Position numbers and translations under genes: made by a program | Assembly (NCBI GenBank): GCA_900543415.1 | Contig: UQRE01000040.1 | Span: 1 to 19,580, forward strand | DNA: 19,580 bases | From: an uncultured Dorea sp. | GTDB lineage: Bacteria > Bacillota > Clostridia > Lachnospirales > Lachnospiraceae | Direction: 5' to 3' | Notes under the pieces: generated by a model | The model's database searches: none | The model's input: only the letters and a program-made list of their open reading frames with translations | What the model was told of the DNA's origin: nothing | In this document: one piece after another, positions 1 to 6,840 of the stretch | Numbering within the stretch: the stretch's first letter is position 1 | How the letters are laid out: each line of letters begins with the position of its first letter

Positions 1-27
1 CTTTTATTTTGCCTGAAAAGTGAAAGA

Positions 28-708
28 TCAGTTTGTTATAGTGTGCCCGATAACAACGTCAAAAATACTAATGTTCCGCGGTACATTTGTTTCCCAGAAG
101 AAAATAACTAGCGAAAATGGTACTGTAAATGCTCCCACAAACATCGCTCCCGGAACGCCATTCATATTTCCAAATTCCACTATTACGATAAGAAGACCTA
201 TAAACACGATTGAAAAAAGCAGAAAGATCCTCGAAAACAACCAAGGTTTCGGCCAGTCAGCAACCATTTCACTTTCTTTCGGAGTTGTTTTTTCCGTTCC
301 ACAAACAAAAAGTTCTTCTCGTTCCGCCAGGGAATGCTTCTTTAACACTCCACTAACTAATTCCTTTAAACGAATTTCAACATTTCCCTCCTGACCTGTC
401 ATCTCATTAATTGTATTAACGAATCCTCCTACACCTTTTTTTACTTTCTTCAGCACATCCTCTTTTTGCATTTCCATCTGGTCTTGCTTGCTATTATTAA
501 GTATCAAACTATTTCCGCATATAGGACAAAATTTCGCATTCATGCTTATTCTGTTCCCACAATACGAGCAAAACTTACTCTCCTCTTGACATGCAGACTC
601 TTCCCCTTGCTCTTCTGCTTTTAAATCTTCATACTGACTACCGCACTTGCTACAAAATTTTGCATTATCACTTAATTCATTGCCACACTTTAAACATATT
701 TTCCCCAT
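28..708 (-). CDS. Zinc-ribbon membrane protein, probably a truncated PrsW-like protein
   Basis: 226 residues. The N-terminus has two zinc ribbons: CLKCG and CSKCG pairs at about residues 5-23, then CSYCG and CPICG pairs at about 47-65. A linker follows, then a hydrophobic C-terminal third with two predicted membrane segments (about 155-177 and 188-206). The segment with FFWETNVPRNISIFDV resembles the start of the membrane domain of clostridial zinc-ribbon PrsW-type intramembrane proteases. The protein stops about ten residues later, before any Glu/His catalytic segments of that family, so it looks truncated by a 3' rearrangement or frameshift. The start is supported by AAGGAG eight bases upstream. 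It lies 26 bases after the PH-like gene and is probably co-transcribed. The zinc ribbons are clear; the PrsW relationship is from memory of the family and moderately sure. No protease activity is expected. Confidence 0.7.
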   Translation of the reverse strand: MGKICLKCGNELSDNAKFCSKCGSQYEDLKAEEQGEESACQEESKFCSYCGNRISMNAKFCPICGNSLILNNSKQDQMEMQKEDVLKKVKKGVGGFVNTINEMTGQEGNVEIRLKELVSGVLKKHSLAEREELFVCGTEKTTPKESEMVADWPKPWLFSRIFLLFSIVFIGLLIVIVEFGNMNGVPGAMFVGAFTVPFSLVIFFWETNVPRNISIFDVVIGHTITN

Positions 709-734
709 TCTTACTTCTCCTTAGTTACTTCTAT

Positions 735-1199
735 CTATTGTTGTATCTGTGTGCCACAATTCCCACAAAATTTTGTATTCGTCAAAATTTCATTCCCACA
801 ATTACTACAAAATTTTACTGACACATTATCATTTAATTCTACCGTCTTCTTTTGTTTTACTTCTAACGCATACTGCATAATCAATTTTTTCCATGTTTCT
901 TTTTCTTTACCTTTTACAACAAATTTATACATTTCCCCATTATTACATTCAGTTTTTATCATATTGGGAGTCGGTGTTAAAATGTGAAAACCATTTTGTG
1001 CATATTTAATCTCACTCAATGGAATATAATATTCTTTTTGACCTATATTCATAGCATGCGCTATAAAAATCAGCCTTTGATTCGTCAGTGTCAAATGTCC
1101 TCCTTTGTTATATCCCAATACACTTGCCGGACCTTTTTGATACTGCATATTTGCAGCGCCCTTGAAAATTTCTCTTTCTTCTTTCATTAAGTTATCCAT
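735..1199 (-). CDS. PH-like (GRAM/bPH) domain protein with C-terminal zinc ribbon
   Basis: 154 residues, soluble, with no signal peptide. Residues about 20-110 form a PH/GRAM-like beta-rich unit: a GHLTLTNQRLIFI strand pair is typical of bacterial PH-like proteins, followed by a basic helix (KEKETWKKLI). The C-terminus carries a zinc ribbon with FCSNCG and FCGNCG at about 130-150, the same ribbon type as in the downstream gene. The start has GGAGAAAGG upstream. A promoter on this strand lies at 1237-1266, and the next gene starts 26 bases after the stop, so the two form an operon. Such proteins are thought to bind lipids or partner proteins at the membrane; the actual ligand is not visible. 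The exact role is unknown. Confidence 0.75.
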   Translation of the reverse strand: MDNLMKEEREIFKGAANMQYQKGPASVLGYNKGGHLTLTNQRLIFIAHAMNIGQKEYYIPLSEIKYAQNGFHILTPTPNMIKTECNNGEMYKFVVKGKEKETWKKLIMQYALEVKQKKTVELNDNVSVKFCSNCGNEILTNTKFCGNCGTQIQQ

Positions 1200-1236
1200 A
1201 AAACCTTTCTCCTTCGTATACTTTCATTCTCATTAC

Positions 1237-1266
1237 ATTTTAGGTCAATTACTCCCTAATAGTCAA
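1237..1266 (-). promoter_or_regulatory. Sigma-A-type promoter of the PH-like/zinc-ribbon pair
   Basis: On the minus strand, TTGACT (1266-1261) is separated by 18 bases from TAAAAT (1242-1237), about 38 bases before the start of the PH-like gene. This is a good match to the vegetative consensus. Three GTCA motifs lie around it, but no operator can be assigned. Confidence 0.55.
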
Positions 1267-1329
1267 TAGGTCATCGTGACATAATTTAATTATATTTCAA
1301 CACTCCACAAAAAGGAGGTGCAATGCCTA

Positions 1330-1557
1330 TTGTCACGCTTAAAAGACTTGCGTAAAGAACGTGGCTACACGCAAATCAAAATGCAGCATTTAACTGGTAT
1401 AGACCAAAGCGATTACTCCAAGATAGAAAATGGCAAACGCTACTATACCTTTGAACAATGCCGGAAGATAGCCCTCGCCCTTGGCACAAGCATGGACTAT
1501 CTTTCCGGACTGACGGATGAAAAGAAACCTTACCCCCGTTCCCATTCATCCAAATAG
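1330..1557 (+). CDS. Small XRE-family helix-turn-helix regulator
   Basis: 75 residues from the TTG at 1330. A Cro/C1-type HTH fills the protein: LKDLRKERGYTQ (helix 1), then GIDQSDYSKIENGKR (recognition region), then a helix ending in SMDYLSGLTDEKKPYPRS, a common clostridial XRE ending. The AGGAGG at 1313-1318 overlaps the in-frame GTG at 1318, so GTG cannot be the start. TTG at 1330 is 11 bases downstream and yields the usual MSRLKDLR beginning. An ATG at 1323 opens a different frame (MPIVTLKRLA, then stop); deleting one A from the AAAA run would join it to the HTH, so an indel is an alternative. It is convergent with the kinase across a shared terminator. Targets are unknown. Confidence 0.75.
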   Translation: MSRLKDLRKERGYTQIKMQHLTGIDQSDYSKIENGKRYYTFEQCRKIALALGTSMDYLSGLTDEKKPYPRSHSSK

Positions 1558-1563
1558 CAGAAA

Positions 1564-1600
1564 AACTGCCTATCATCATTATAATGACAGGCAGTTCTTT
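1564..1600. terminator. Bidirectional intrinsic terminator between the XRE and kinase genes
   Basis: AACTGCCT (1564-1571) pairs with AGGCAGTT (1589-1596), with an internal near-palindrome ATTATAAT in the loop. A short T run follows on the plus strand and a longer one on the minus strand. It sits between the convergent stops at 1557 and 1618, so it can end both transcripts. Confidence 0.7.
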
Positions 1601-1617
1601 TGTACTATGCACACTGC

Positions 1618-2367
1618 TTAGTAATACAATTTATTTAGTTTTTCTTTCACTTCCATTACATCCTTGTAACGTTTACTTGGATTCACCATGATACATTTTT
1701 CTATTATATTTCCGATTTTCCCGGTTGCCATTTCATTCACAGGGTGTTTTCCGGTCAGCATGACGTTCATCATAATTCCTAATCCATAGATATCCGTTCT
1801 TTCATCCGATTGTGCTTCTCCGTATTGTTCCGGTGCGGCATACCCAATCGTTCCCACCGTTCTCGTATCTTTTTCTGAATAGATTTTATGAATTTTAGCA
1901 GCATCAAAATCAATAATCTTCACTTTTCTGTTTTTCATAACCATGATATTTTCCGGCTTTATATCTCTGTGAATAATCTGATTCAAGTGCAATGCATATA
2001 ATCCGTCACACACCTGACTTATGATTTCCCTCACATAACTCTCTGATAATGTTTCCTGTTCCAATCGTTCTGCAATCGTAATCCCCGGTATAAATTCTTC
2101 CAAAATAATCGTTTCCTCTTCATTATGGCATACTTCATAAATTAAGGGGAGAGATTTTTGCTTCACCCCAAGCAGTCTTTCATACGCAGGATAACGACCC
2201 TTTAATCTCTTAACTACAATATAATTGCCCGACTGGTTATGTCTATATAAAAGCACTTCTCCAAAATCTTTCTTTTTTAATACTTTTACAAAAGCATAAT
2301 ACTCTTTCAAGTTTTCTGCCAACCACTGATACATAACTTTCTCCCATTGCCAACCTAATTTCACCAT
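1618..2367 (-). CDS. Compact eukaryotic-like Ser/Thr protein kinase
   Basis: 249 residues: essentially a bare kinase domain with no membrane segment or PASTA repeats. Visible elements are a degenerate glycine loop (about 30-43), Lys53 in IVVKRLKG, the catalytic loop HRDIKPEN (133-140), a DFD metal motif (153-155) in place of DFG, GTIGYAAPEQYG with APE at 178-180, and DIYGLG around 192-197. All key catalytic residues are present, so it should be active. An internal ATG at 2334 (residue 12) has GGGAG six bases upstream and may be the true start; the ATG at 2367 has a weak site. It is divergent from the HTH gene, whose promoter (2347-2375) overlaps the kinase start, implying shared control. The HTH protein or the neighbouring zinc-ribbon proteins are plausible substrates, by inference only. 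Confidence 0.85.
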   Translation of the reverse strand: MVKLGWQWEKVMYQWLAENLKEYYAFVKVLKKKDFGEVLLYRHNQSGNYIVVKRLKGRYPAYERLLGVKQKSLPLIYEVCHNEEETIILEEFIPGITIAERLEQETLSESYVREIISQVCDGLYALHLNQIIHRDIKPENIMVMKNRKVKIIDFDAAKIHKIYSEKDTRTVGTIGYAAPEQYGEAQSDERTDIYGLGIMMNVMLTGKHPVNEMATGKIGNIIEKCIMVNPSKRYKDVMEVKEKLNKLYY

Positions 2368-2375
2368 GATATACT
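2347..2375 (+). promoter_or_regulatory. Promoter of the HTH gene, overlapping the kinase start
   Basis: TTGCCA (2347-2352), 17 bases, then TATACT (2370-2375) preceded by TGA, giving an extended -10. The predicted transcript start near 2382 falls at the ribosome binding site, so the leader is very short. The -35 box overlaps the kinase reading frame and lies next to both candidate kinase starts. Confidence 0.55.
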
Positions 2376-2393
2376 CTCTACGAGGTGATACAG

Positions 2394-2816
2394 ATGATTA
2401 AAAAACCAACTGATGAACTGATGGACGCATTAAATCAATCTTCATCCATCGAAGAATATATAAATACCGAACAGGATTATTTAATTGATTCTGCTCTTTC
2501 CGACTATCTGAACCAACTTTTAGAAGATAAATCTCTGAAAAAATCAACGGTCATTAAAAATTCTGAACTCAATGAAATTTATGGATATCAGATTTTTTCA
2601 GGAAAGCGTATCCCTTCCCGCGACAAGCTGATTTCCATTTCCTTTGGAATGAACCTTTCTCTCGACGAAACACAGGCACTTTTAAAATATGCAGGATTTG
2701 CTCCTTTATATCCAAAACAGAAGCGTGACAGCCTGCTTATTTGGGGCAAAAATCATCAGTTTTCCATTTATCAGATTAATGAGCTTCTATATGCTGAAAA
2801 TGAAGATACCCTGTAA
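2394..2816 (+). CDS. HTH (XRE-like) protein paired with the kinase
   Basis: 140 residues from the ATG at 2394, chosen because GAGGTG lies six bases upstream; an upstream in-frame GTG at 2385 is part of that site. Residues about 31-45 resemble the SDYLNQLLEDK helix of a clostridial family. A divergent HTH occupies about 46-82 (LKKSTVIKNSELNEIYGYQI, then FSGKRIPSRDKLI). The C-terminal part (LSLDETQALLKYAGF, then a basic linker) continues the helical bundle. From memory, this family commonly sits next to Ser/Thr kinases in Clostridia, as here. It is therefore a candidate kinase partner or kinase-controlled regulator that may act on its own promoter and the overlapping kinase start. Its stop directly abuts the stop of the opposite gene. 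Confidence 0.75.
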   Translation: MIKKPTDELMDALNQSSSIEEYINTEQDYLIDSALSDYLNQLLEDKSLKKSTVIKNSELNEIYGYQIFSGKRIPSRDKLISISFGMNLSLDETQALLKYAGFAPLYPKQKRDSLLIWGKNHQFSIYQINELLYAENEDTL

Positions 2817-3491
2817 TTATTGCACATAATAATACTCCAGCGTTTCCACTATACCTTCATCAGAAAACGTAATATTTAATCCCGGACTGAACTCTCTGTC
2901 GAACTGATAGCAGAGTTCATTTTCATACTCCTGATCCGGTGTCCCCAACATTTCCTTTACGTTTCCGATATCCGTTGTTCCATCAATCCCGTAAATTCCA
3001 TATTCCTTTTTATTTTCTTCCACTGTATAATCAATTAGAACATCCTGTATAGCTGCTTCTTGATTTACTGCAACAGTCAACATTCCAAATGTATAGATAT
3101 CCATTCCATTTTCACGATACATTTCATCCGTTTCTTCGCCTAATGTTGACTTCATGTCAATAAGCTCACTTCCAAGCACATCCCTTAAATCATATTCCAC
3201 TTCAGAATCATAAATAATATTCTCACCTGTTCTGAAATTTTCATTAATGATATTTTGAATCTCTGATTTATCTAAGTGATTCTTATTTACACGACTTTGT
3301 ATTGCAAGCTTTACCAGCGGAATCGTAATCAACATTCCAATAATCAAAACACTTCCAATTACCCACAATAAAATATATTTTTTATGAGTGTCTTTTATCT
3401 GTATTTCCTGTTTCTCATATTGAAACATACACCTTGGACAATAATGTGCTTCATCCGGCAACTCCATGTTACAATTCGGACATATTTTCAT
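2817..3491 (-). CDS. Zinc-ribbon protein with one membrane anchor and extracytoplasmic domain
   Basis: 224 residues. The N-terminal zinc ribbon uses Cys4, Cys7, Cys18 and Cys21. One strong membrane segment spans about 40-62 (ILLWVIGSVLIIGMLITIPL). The remaining ~160 residues are acidic and predicted to lie outside the cell; near the end is a NVKEMLGTPDQ motif reminiscent of SmpA/BLIP-like folds (tentative). The start has GAGG seven bases upstream. The gene begins 18 bases after the toxin stop, so it is probably the third gene of the toxin-antitoxin operon. Its stop (2817-2819) touches that of the convergent HTH gene with no spacer. A sensor or scaffold role near the kinase is possible but unproven. 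Confidence 0.7.
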   Translation of the reverse strand: MKICPNCNMELPDEAHYCPRCMFQYEKQEIQIKDTHKKYILLWVIGSVLIIGMLITIPLVKLAIQSRVNKNHLDKSEIQNIINENFRTGENIIYDSEVEYDLRDVLGSELIDMKSTLGEETDEMYRENGMDIYTFGMLTVAVNQEAAIQDVLIDYTVEENKKEYGIYGIDGTTDIGNVKEMLGTPDQEYENELCYQFDREFSPGLNITFSDEGIVETLEYYYVQ

Positions 3492-3509
3492 CTTACTACC
3501 TCTTTGCCA

Positions 3510-3821
3510 TCATGAAAACAACTTTGTATACTCTGTCTGTGTGTCTGCAATATGATACACATAAACGGTGTTTCCTCTCTGCCGATATATAGAAACATAC
3601 CTTTCAGATATGAGCATTCGATACCCCTGTTTATTCAGCCATCTATCCGGTGTCAGAGAACCGGAGTCCGGAAAACTCTCTAATCGCTCAATACTGTCCA
3701 AAATCTGTTCTGTAACTTTCATAGCAGATTCCACGCCAAATTGAAGCAGATAATAATCTTCAATTTTTTTCAAATCTTCCCATGCTGTAGGAAGAAGCTC
3801 TACTTTATATTGTCCCTGCAC
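3510..3821 (-). CDS. RelE/ParE-superfamily toxin
   Basis: 103 residues, the normal length for this family. The pattern YKVELLPTAWEDLKKIEDYY at the N-terminus, a central helix with SIERLESFPDSGS, and the ending VYHIADTQTEYTKLF match RelE/ParE-type plasmid-stabilisation toxins (PF05016). It starts at a GTG inside the antitoxin gene, with a 17-base overlap, which indicates translational coupling. Whether it cuts mRNA (RelE) or blocks gyrase (ParE) cannot be read from the sequence. The zinc-ribbon membrane gene follows 18 bases downstream. Confidence 0.85.
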   Translation of the reverse strand: MQGQYKVELLPTAWEDLKKIEDYYLLQFGVESAMKVTEQILDSIERLESFPDSGSLTPDRWLNKQGYRMLISERYVSIYRQRGNTVYVYHIADTQTEYTKLFS

Positions 3822-4080
3822 GTTCTCTTAATTCCTTCCTTGCTTCGGAAATACTTCTTGTCTTTGCTCCGCTTAACCGTTCCTCTTCTGCCTGCATGAT
3901 TTTTGCACGAAGTTCTAATGCCTGCTCTCTTTTCTCAAAAGCATCGATACTCATAAATACTCCGTCGCCCTCCCCATTTTTTGTTATATAAATCGGTTCA
4001 CTTGTTTTTCTCGCAAGATTAGAAATAGAAGCATAATCATTCCGAAGTGTTGCTGAAGCCTTAATAATCATTTTCTTCAT
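3805..4080 (-). CDS. Phd/YefM-like antitoxin
   Basis: 91 residues. The N-terminal half has the Phd/YefM DNA-binding pattern: an N-terminal strand and helix (IIKASATLRNDYASISNLAR), then EPIYITKNGEGDGVFMSIDAFEK. The basic and acidic C-terminal helix (about 50-91) is the expected toxin-binding segment. The start is ATG 4080 right after AGGAAAGG; an internal ATG at 4071 is better spaced and may be used. The promoter and an inverted-repeat operator lie immediately upstream, as expected for autoregulation by the antitoxin-toxin complex. The partner toxin overlaps its 3' end. Confidence 0.85.
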   Translation of the reverse strand: MKKMIIKASATLRNDYASISNLARKTSEPIYITKNGEGDGVFMSIDAFEKREQALELRAKIMQAEEERLSGAKTRSISEARKELRERAGTI

Positions 4081-4101
4081 CCTTTCCTGTCGTCTTATGG
4101 A

Positions 4102-4150
4102 TATATCATTTCATTGATATAATTATATCTTATTTCTTATATATCATCAA
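4102..4150 (-). promoter_or_regulatory. Toxin-antitoxin promoter with palindromic operator
   Basis: On the minus strand, TTGATG (4150-4145), 17 bases, TATAAT (4127-4122). Directly downstream of the -10 is a perfect inverted repeat, TATATCA (4102-4108), six bases, TGATATA (4115-4121). A third TATATCA copy at 4140-4146 overlaps the edge of the -35. The layout fits repression by the antitoxin covering the start of transcription. Confidence 0.65.
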
Positions 4151-4222
4151 TGTCTTTCATAAAATTCTTTATGCAATTTATATATCTTTACTTTTTATTT
4201 GATTATTTCACGAACCCTATCT

Positions 4223-5239
4223 TTAATTAAATCCCACAATCCTTCTTGCCACGCTGTATGCAAGAGAAGAAATCTTGCGTCCGGATTTTCCCGGAATATT
4301 CATAGTCTGTCCAAGGATACCATATCGTATCTTAAGAAACGTACGCATATCTTTTTTCTTTAAATACTTCCACAACTCTTTTTTCTTTTCCAGATTTTCC
4401 TCTTTTTTCGAACGAATACATATGATGGAAGACACTGTCATCATAATTGCCAGATAATTGATCATATAATTTCTAAGTTTCTTGCTGGAAATATCCTTCA
4501 TCTGATACATTTTAATCATAGATTTTGTCACAAAGATTTGTTGATCTACTCTGGCAATCATATTTTTTTCATTGACCGACTGGTCGTCACGTCCAATAAA
4601 ATAGCGATAAAAATCTACATCCAGATAATAAATCTTCCGAATATACGGCAACGGATAATACACATAAATATTATCCACATAGAAGGTATGCTTTGGCAGC
4701 ACCATCTGACTTAACTTTAACATTTCTGTCCGATAGATTACAGAATGCATCAGTATATATTGATCTAAATGGAAACGTCCGATATCGTCCCATCGAAAAA
4801 CTTCTCCCTGCGGGAGCACATTTCGGTAATGAATACATTTCTTACGAGAGGCGCCTGTTTTTTCATATACATAGTTGGAAATCAACATGTCAATCTGTGT
4901 TCCTTCTTCTTCAAATCGATGCAAAAGATCTAAGATGGTGCGAAGAGCTTCTTCGTCCACCCAGTCATCACTATCTACCACTTTGAAATAACGTCCAGAT
5001 GCATGATTCAATCCGACATTCACCGCATCTCCATGTCCGCCATTTTCTTTATCTACCACTTTTATAATCTCAGGATATTTTTCTCTATATTCATGGGCAA
5101 TCTCTGATGTATGATCCTTGGAACCATCATTTACGATAATAATTTCTACATCTTCGCCGCCAACAAGAATACTCTCGATTGCTTTTGCCATATATTCCTG
5201 CGAATTATAACAAGGAATAGCAAAGGATATATATTTCAT
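4223..5239 (-). CDS. Family 2 glycosyltransferase
   Basis: 338 residues from the ATG at 5239, chosen for the GAGGAGG site eight bases upstream. The N-terminal GT-A fold is plain: FAIPCYNSQEYMAKAIESIL, VEIIIVNDGSKDHT, then NGGHGDAVNVGLNHASG and the metal-binding VVDSDDWVD around 88-96. The C-terminal third is basic with a hydrophobic stretch (NYLAIMMTVSSIICI) that may associate with the membrane. The acceptor is unknown; such enzymes act in cell-wall or surface polysaccharide synthesis at the inner face of the membrane. It stands alone, divergent from the phosphofructokinase gene, with its own promoter at 5283-5311. No clear terminator was seen after it. Confidence 0.9.
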   Translation of the reverse strand: MKYISFAIPCYNSQEYMAKAIESILVGGEDVEIIIVNDGSKDHTSEIAHEYREKYPEIIKVVDKENGGHGDAVNVGLNHASGRYFKVVDSDDWVDEEALRTILDLLHRFEEEGTQIDMLISNYVYEKTGASRKKCIHYRNVLPQGEVFRWDDIGRFHLDQYILMHSVIYRTEMLKLSQMVLPKHTFYVDNIYVYYPLPYIRKIYYLDVDFYRYFIGRDDQSVNEKNMIARVDQQIFVTKSMIKMYQMKDISSKKLRNYMINYLAIMMTVSSIICIRSKKEENLEKKKELWKYLKKKDMRTFLKIRYGILGQTMNIPGKSGRKISSLAYSVARRIVGFN

Positions 5240-5282
5240 ATAAATTTCCTCCTCGTTCAAAACTTTCTAAAAAACTCTTATA

Positions 5283-5311
5283 AGTATAAATCATTCTCTT
5301 CCATTTTCCAA
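5283..5311 (-). promoter_or_regulatory. Promoter of the glycosyltransferase gene
   Basis: On the minus strand, TTGGAA (5311-5306), 17 bases, TATACT (5288-5283), about 44 bases before the start codon and upstream of its ribosome site. Good spacing and -10 box. Confidence 0.55.
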
Positions 5312-5352
5312 CCGCTTTCTTTGTAAATACTTTGCAAATCCCTGCCGGAACG

Positions 5353-5381
5353 TTGTAAAATTGTCGGTTTTCCGATATAGT
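5353..5381 (+). promoter_or_regulatory. Promoter of the phosphofructokinase gene
   Basis: TTGTAA (5353-5358), 17 bases, TATAGT (5376-5381), ending 31 bases before the start codon. The spacer carries a short hairpin, TCGG-TTTT-CCGA, which could be a regulator site but is too short to assign. Confidence 0.55.
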
Positions 5382-5412
5382 ATTAAGTATCACAAGATTG
5401 GAGGAATCATAC

Positions 5413-6633
5413 ATGAAAAATATCATTGTTGGACAATCCGGCGGACCTACCGCCGTTATCAACGGAAGTTTATATGGAGTAACATCAGAAGGGCTGAAGC
5501 ATCAGGACAAAATTGACCATGTCTACGGCATGATCAATGGAATTGAAGGATTCTTAAACGATCAGATTATGGATATGGGCGCCCTTTCTGGCAATGGAGA
5601 GCTTGAATTCGTTAGAACAACGCCGGGAGCCTATCTTGGCTCATGCCGTTACAAACTGCCGGAAGATCTGTCAGATCCGGTATATCCTCTTTTATTTCAG
5701 AAAATGGAGAAAAAAAATATTGGATACTTCTTCTATATCGGCGGAAATGATTCTATGGATACTGTAAGCAAATTATCCCGCTATGCCGCTGGAATTGACA
5801 GCGATATCCGCTTTATCGGCATTCCAAAAACCATCGATAACGACCTTGTAGAAACAGATCATACACCGGGATACGGAAGTGCTGCCAAATATGTGGCTTC
5901 TACTGTACGGGAAATTGCACTTGACGCTTCTGTCTACGACAATAAGAAATCTGTAACTATTGTTGAGATTATGGGACGCCATGCCGGATGGCTCACTGCT
6001 GCCAGCGTTCTCGCCCGCAAATTCGAAGGAGACAATCCGGTGCTGATCTATCTCCCGGAAGTTGCTTTTGATCAGGATGATTTTATTGCCAAAGTGCAAA
6101 AAAGTCTTGAGACAACACCAAACCTGGTAGTATGTATCTCCGAGGGAATCAATGACGGAAAAGGAACCTTTATCTGTGAATACGCAAGCGACGTTGGAGT
6201 GGATACTTTCGGTCACAAGATGCTCACCGGTTCCGGAAAATATCTGGAAAATCTTGTCAAAGAAAAAGTCGGTGTAAAAGTACGTTCTATTGAGCTTAAT
6301 GTCTGCCAGCGTTGTTCCAGTGCTATGCTGTCCGACACTGACCTGACAGAAGCTGTTAACGCCGGTGCATACGGTGTACAGGCTGCCCTCAAAGGCGAAA
6401 CCGGTAAAATGATCACATTTAACAGACATTACAACCACCCATATGAATTATCTTACGGAACTGCAGATGTCAACAACATTTGCAACAAAGAAAAACCGGT
6501 TCCTGCTCAGTGGATCACCGAAAATGGTTCTGACATCAGCAATGACTTTATTGCCTATGCAGCACCATTGATTCAGGGAAATGTTACTGTGCCAATGAAG
6601 GATGGACTCCCGGCATTTGCCTATCGGAAATAA
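5413..6633 (+). CDS. pfp: 6-phosphofructokinase, PPi-dependent type
   Basis: 406 residues from the ATG at 5413 (GGAGG eight bases upstream). It transfers phosphate to fructose 6-phosphate in cytosolic glycolysis. Motifs are GQSGGP (7-12), GGNDSMD (110-116), PKTIDNDL (138-145) with the catalytic Asp pair, and MGRHAGW (187-193). In ATP enzymes the positions of Asp113 and Lys139 are Gly; here Asp in GGNDS and Lys in PKTIDND mark the pyrophosphate-using class, which is reversible. The residue before Asp113 is Asn where many relatives have Asp, which may alter metal binding. The length fits the 400-residue clostridial group rather than the 320-residue ATP form. Single-gene unit with its own promoter. 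Confidence 0.9.
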   Translation: MKNIIVGQSGGPTAVINGSLYGVTSEGLKHQDKIDHVYGMINGIEGFLNDQIMDMGALSGNGELEFVRTTPGAYLGSCRYKLPEDLSDPVYPLLFQKMEKKNIGYFFYIGGNDSMDTVSKLSRYAAGIDSDIRFIGIPKTIDNDLVETDHTPGYGSAAKYVASTVREIALDASVYDNKKSVTIVEIMGRHAGWLTAASVLARKFEGDNPVLIYLPEVAFDQDDFIAKVQKSLETTPNLVVCISEGINDGKGTFICEYASDVGVDTFGHKMLTGSGKYLENLVKEKVGVKVRSIELNVCQRCSSAMLSDTDLTEAVNAGAYGVQAALKGETGKMITFNRHYNHPYELSYGTADVNNICNKEKPVPAQWITENGSDISNDFIAYAAPLIQGNVTVPMKDGLPAFAYRK

Positions 6634-6690
6634 GAAAATGGATGTTCACAATTTGTTCATTTATCTTTCAAAATTCTTTCATTTATAGCA

Positions 6691-6745
6691 CATCATTTCT
6701 TCATAGATGTCACGTATACTAGAATCATCAAAAGAAGAAATGATG
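6691..6745. repeat. 12-bp inverted repeat downstream of the phosphofructokinase gene
   Basis: CATCATTTCTTC (6691-6702) and GAAGAAATGATG (6734-6745) are perfect inverted arms separated by 31 bases, in the 207-base gap between convergent genes. No coding sequence is seen there. It could fold in the 3' UTR of the phosphofructokinase transcript or be a protein site; its role is unknown. Confidence 0.6.
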
Positions 6746-6787
6746 ACGCATAGTAAATACTATTTTGAATAAACTTTTTCATAATAT

Positions 6788-6821
6788 ATGCCGGGAACCG
6801 CACTAGGCGGTTACCCGGCAT
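6788..6821. terminator. Strong GC-rich hairpin between convergent genes
   Basis: ATGCCGGG plus AACCGC pair with GCGGTT and CCCGGCAT around a five-base loop, with one bulged A (6813), giving 14 pairs. It lies between the convergent ends at 6633 and 6841, so it is probably a bidirectional terminator. The T tract is poor on both sides (plus strand: TCCTCCCTTTT), so termination strength is uncertain. Confidence 0.55.
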
Positions 6822-6840
6822 CCTCCCTTTTATAGGGCTT

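Noticed and set aside
1318..1320. GTG at 1318 as start of the XRE gene
   Set aside because: It overlaps the AGGAGG ribosome site itself.
5773..6438. Minus-strand 221-codon frame inside the phosphofructokinase gene
   Set aside because: It lies fully antisense to a well-conserved enzyme, with no ribosome site or family resemblance.
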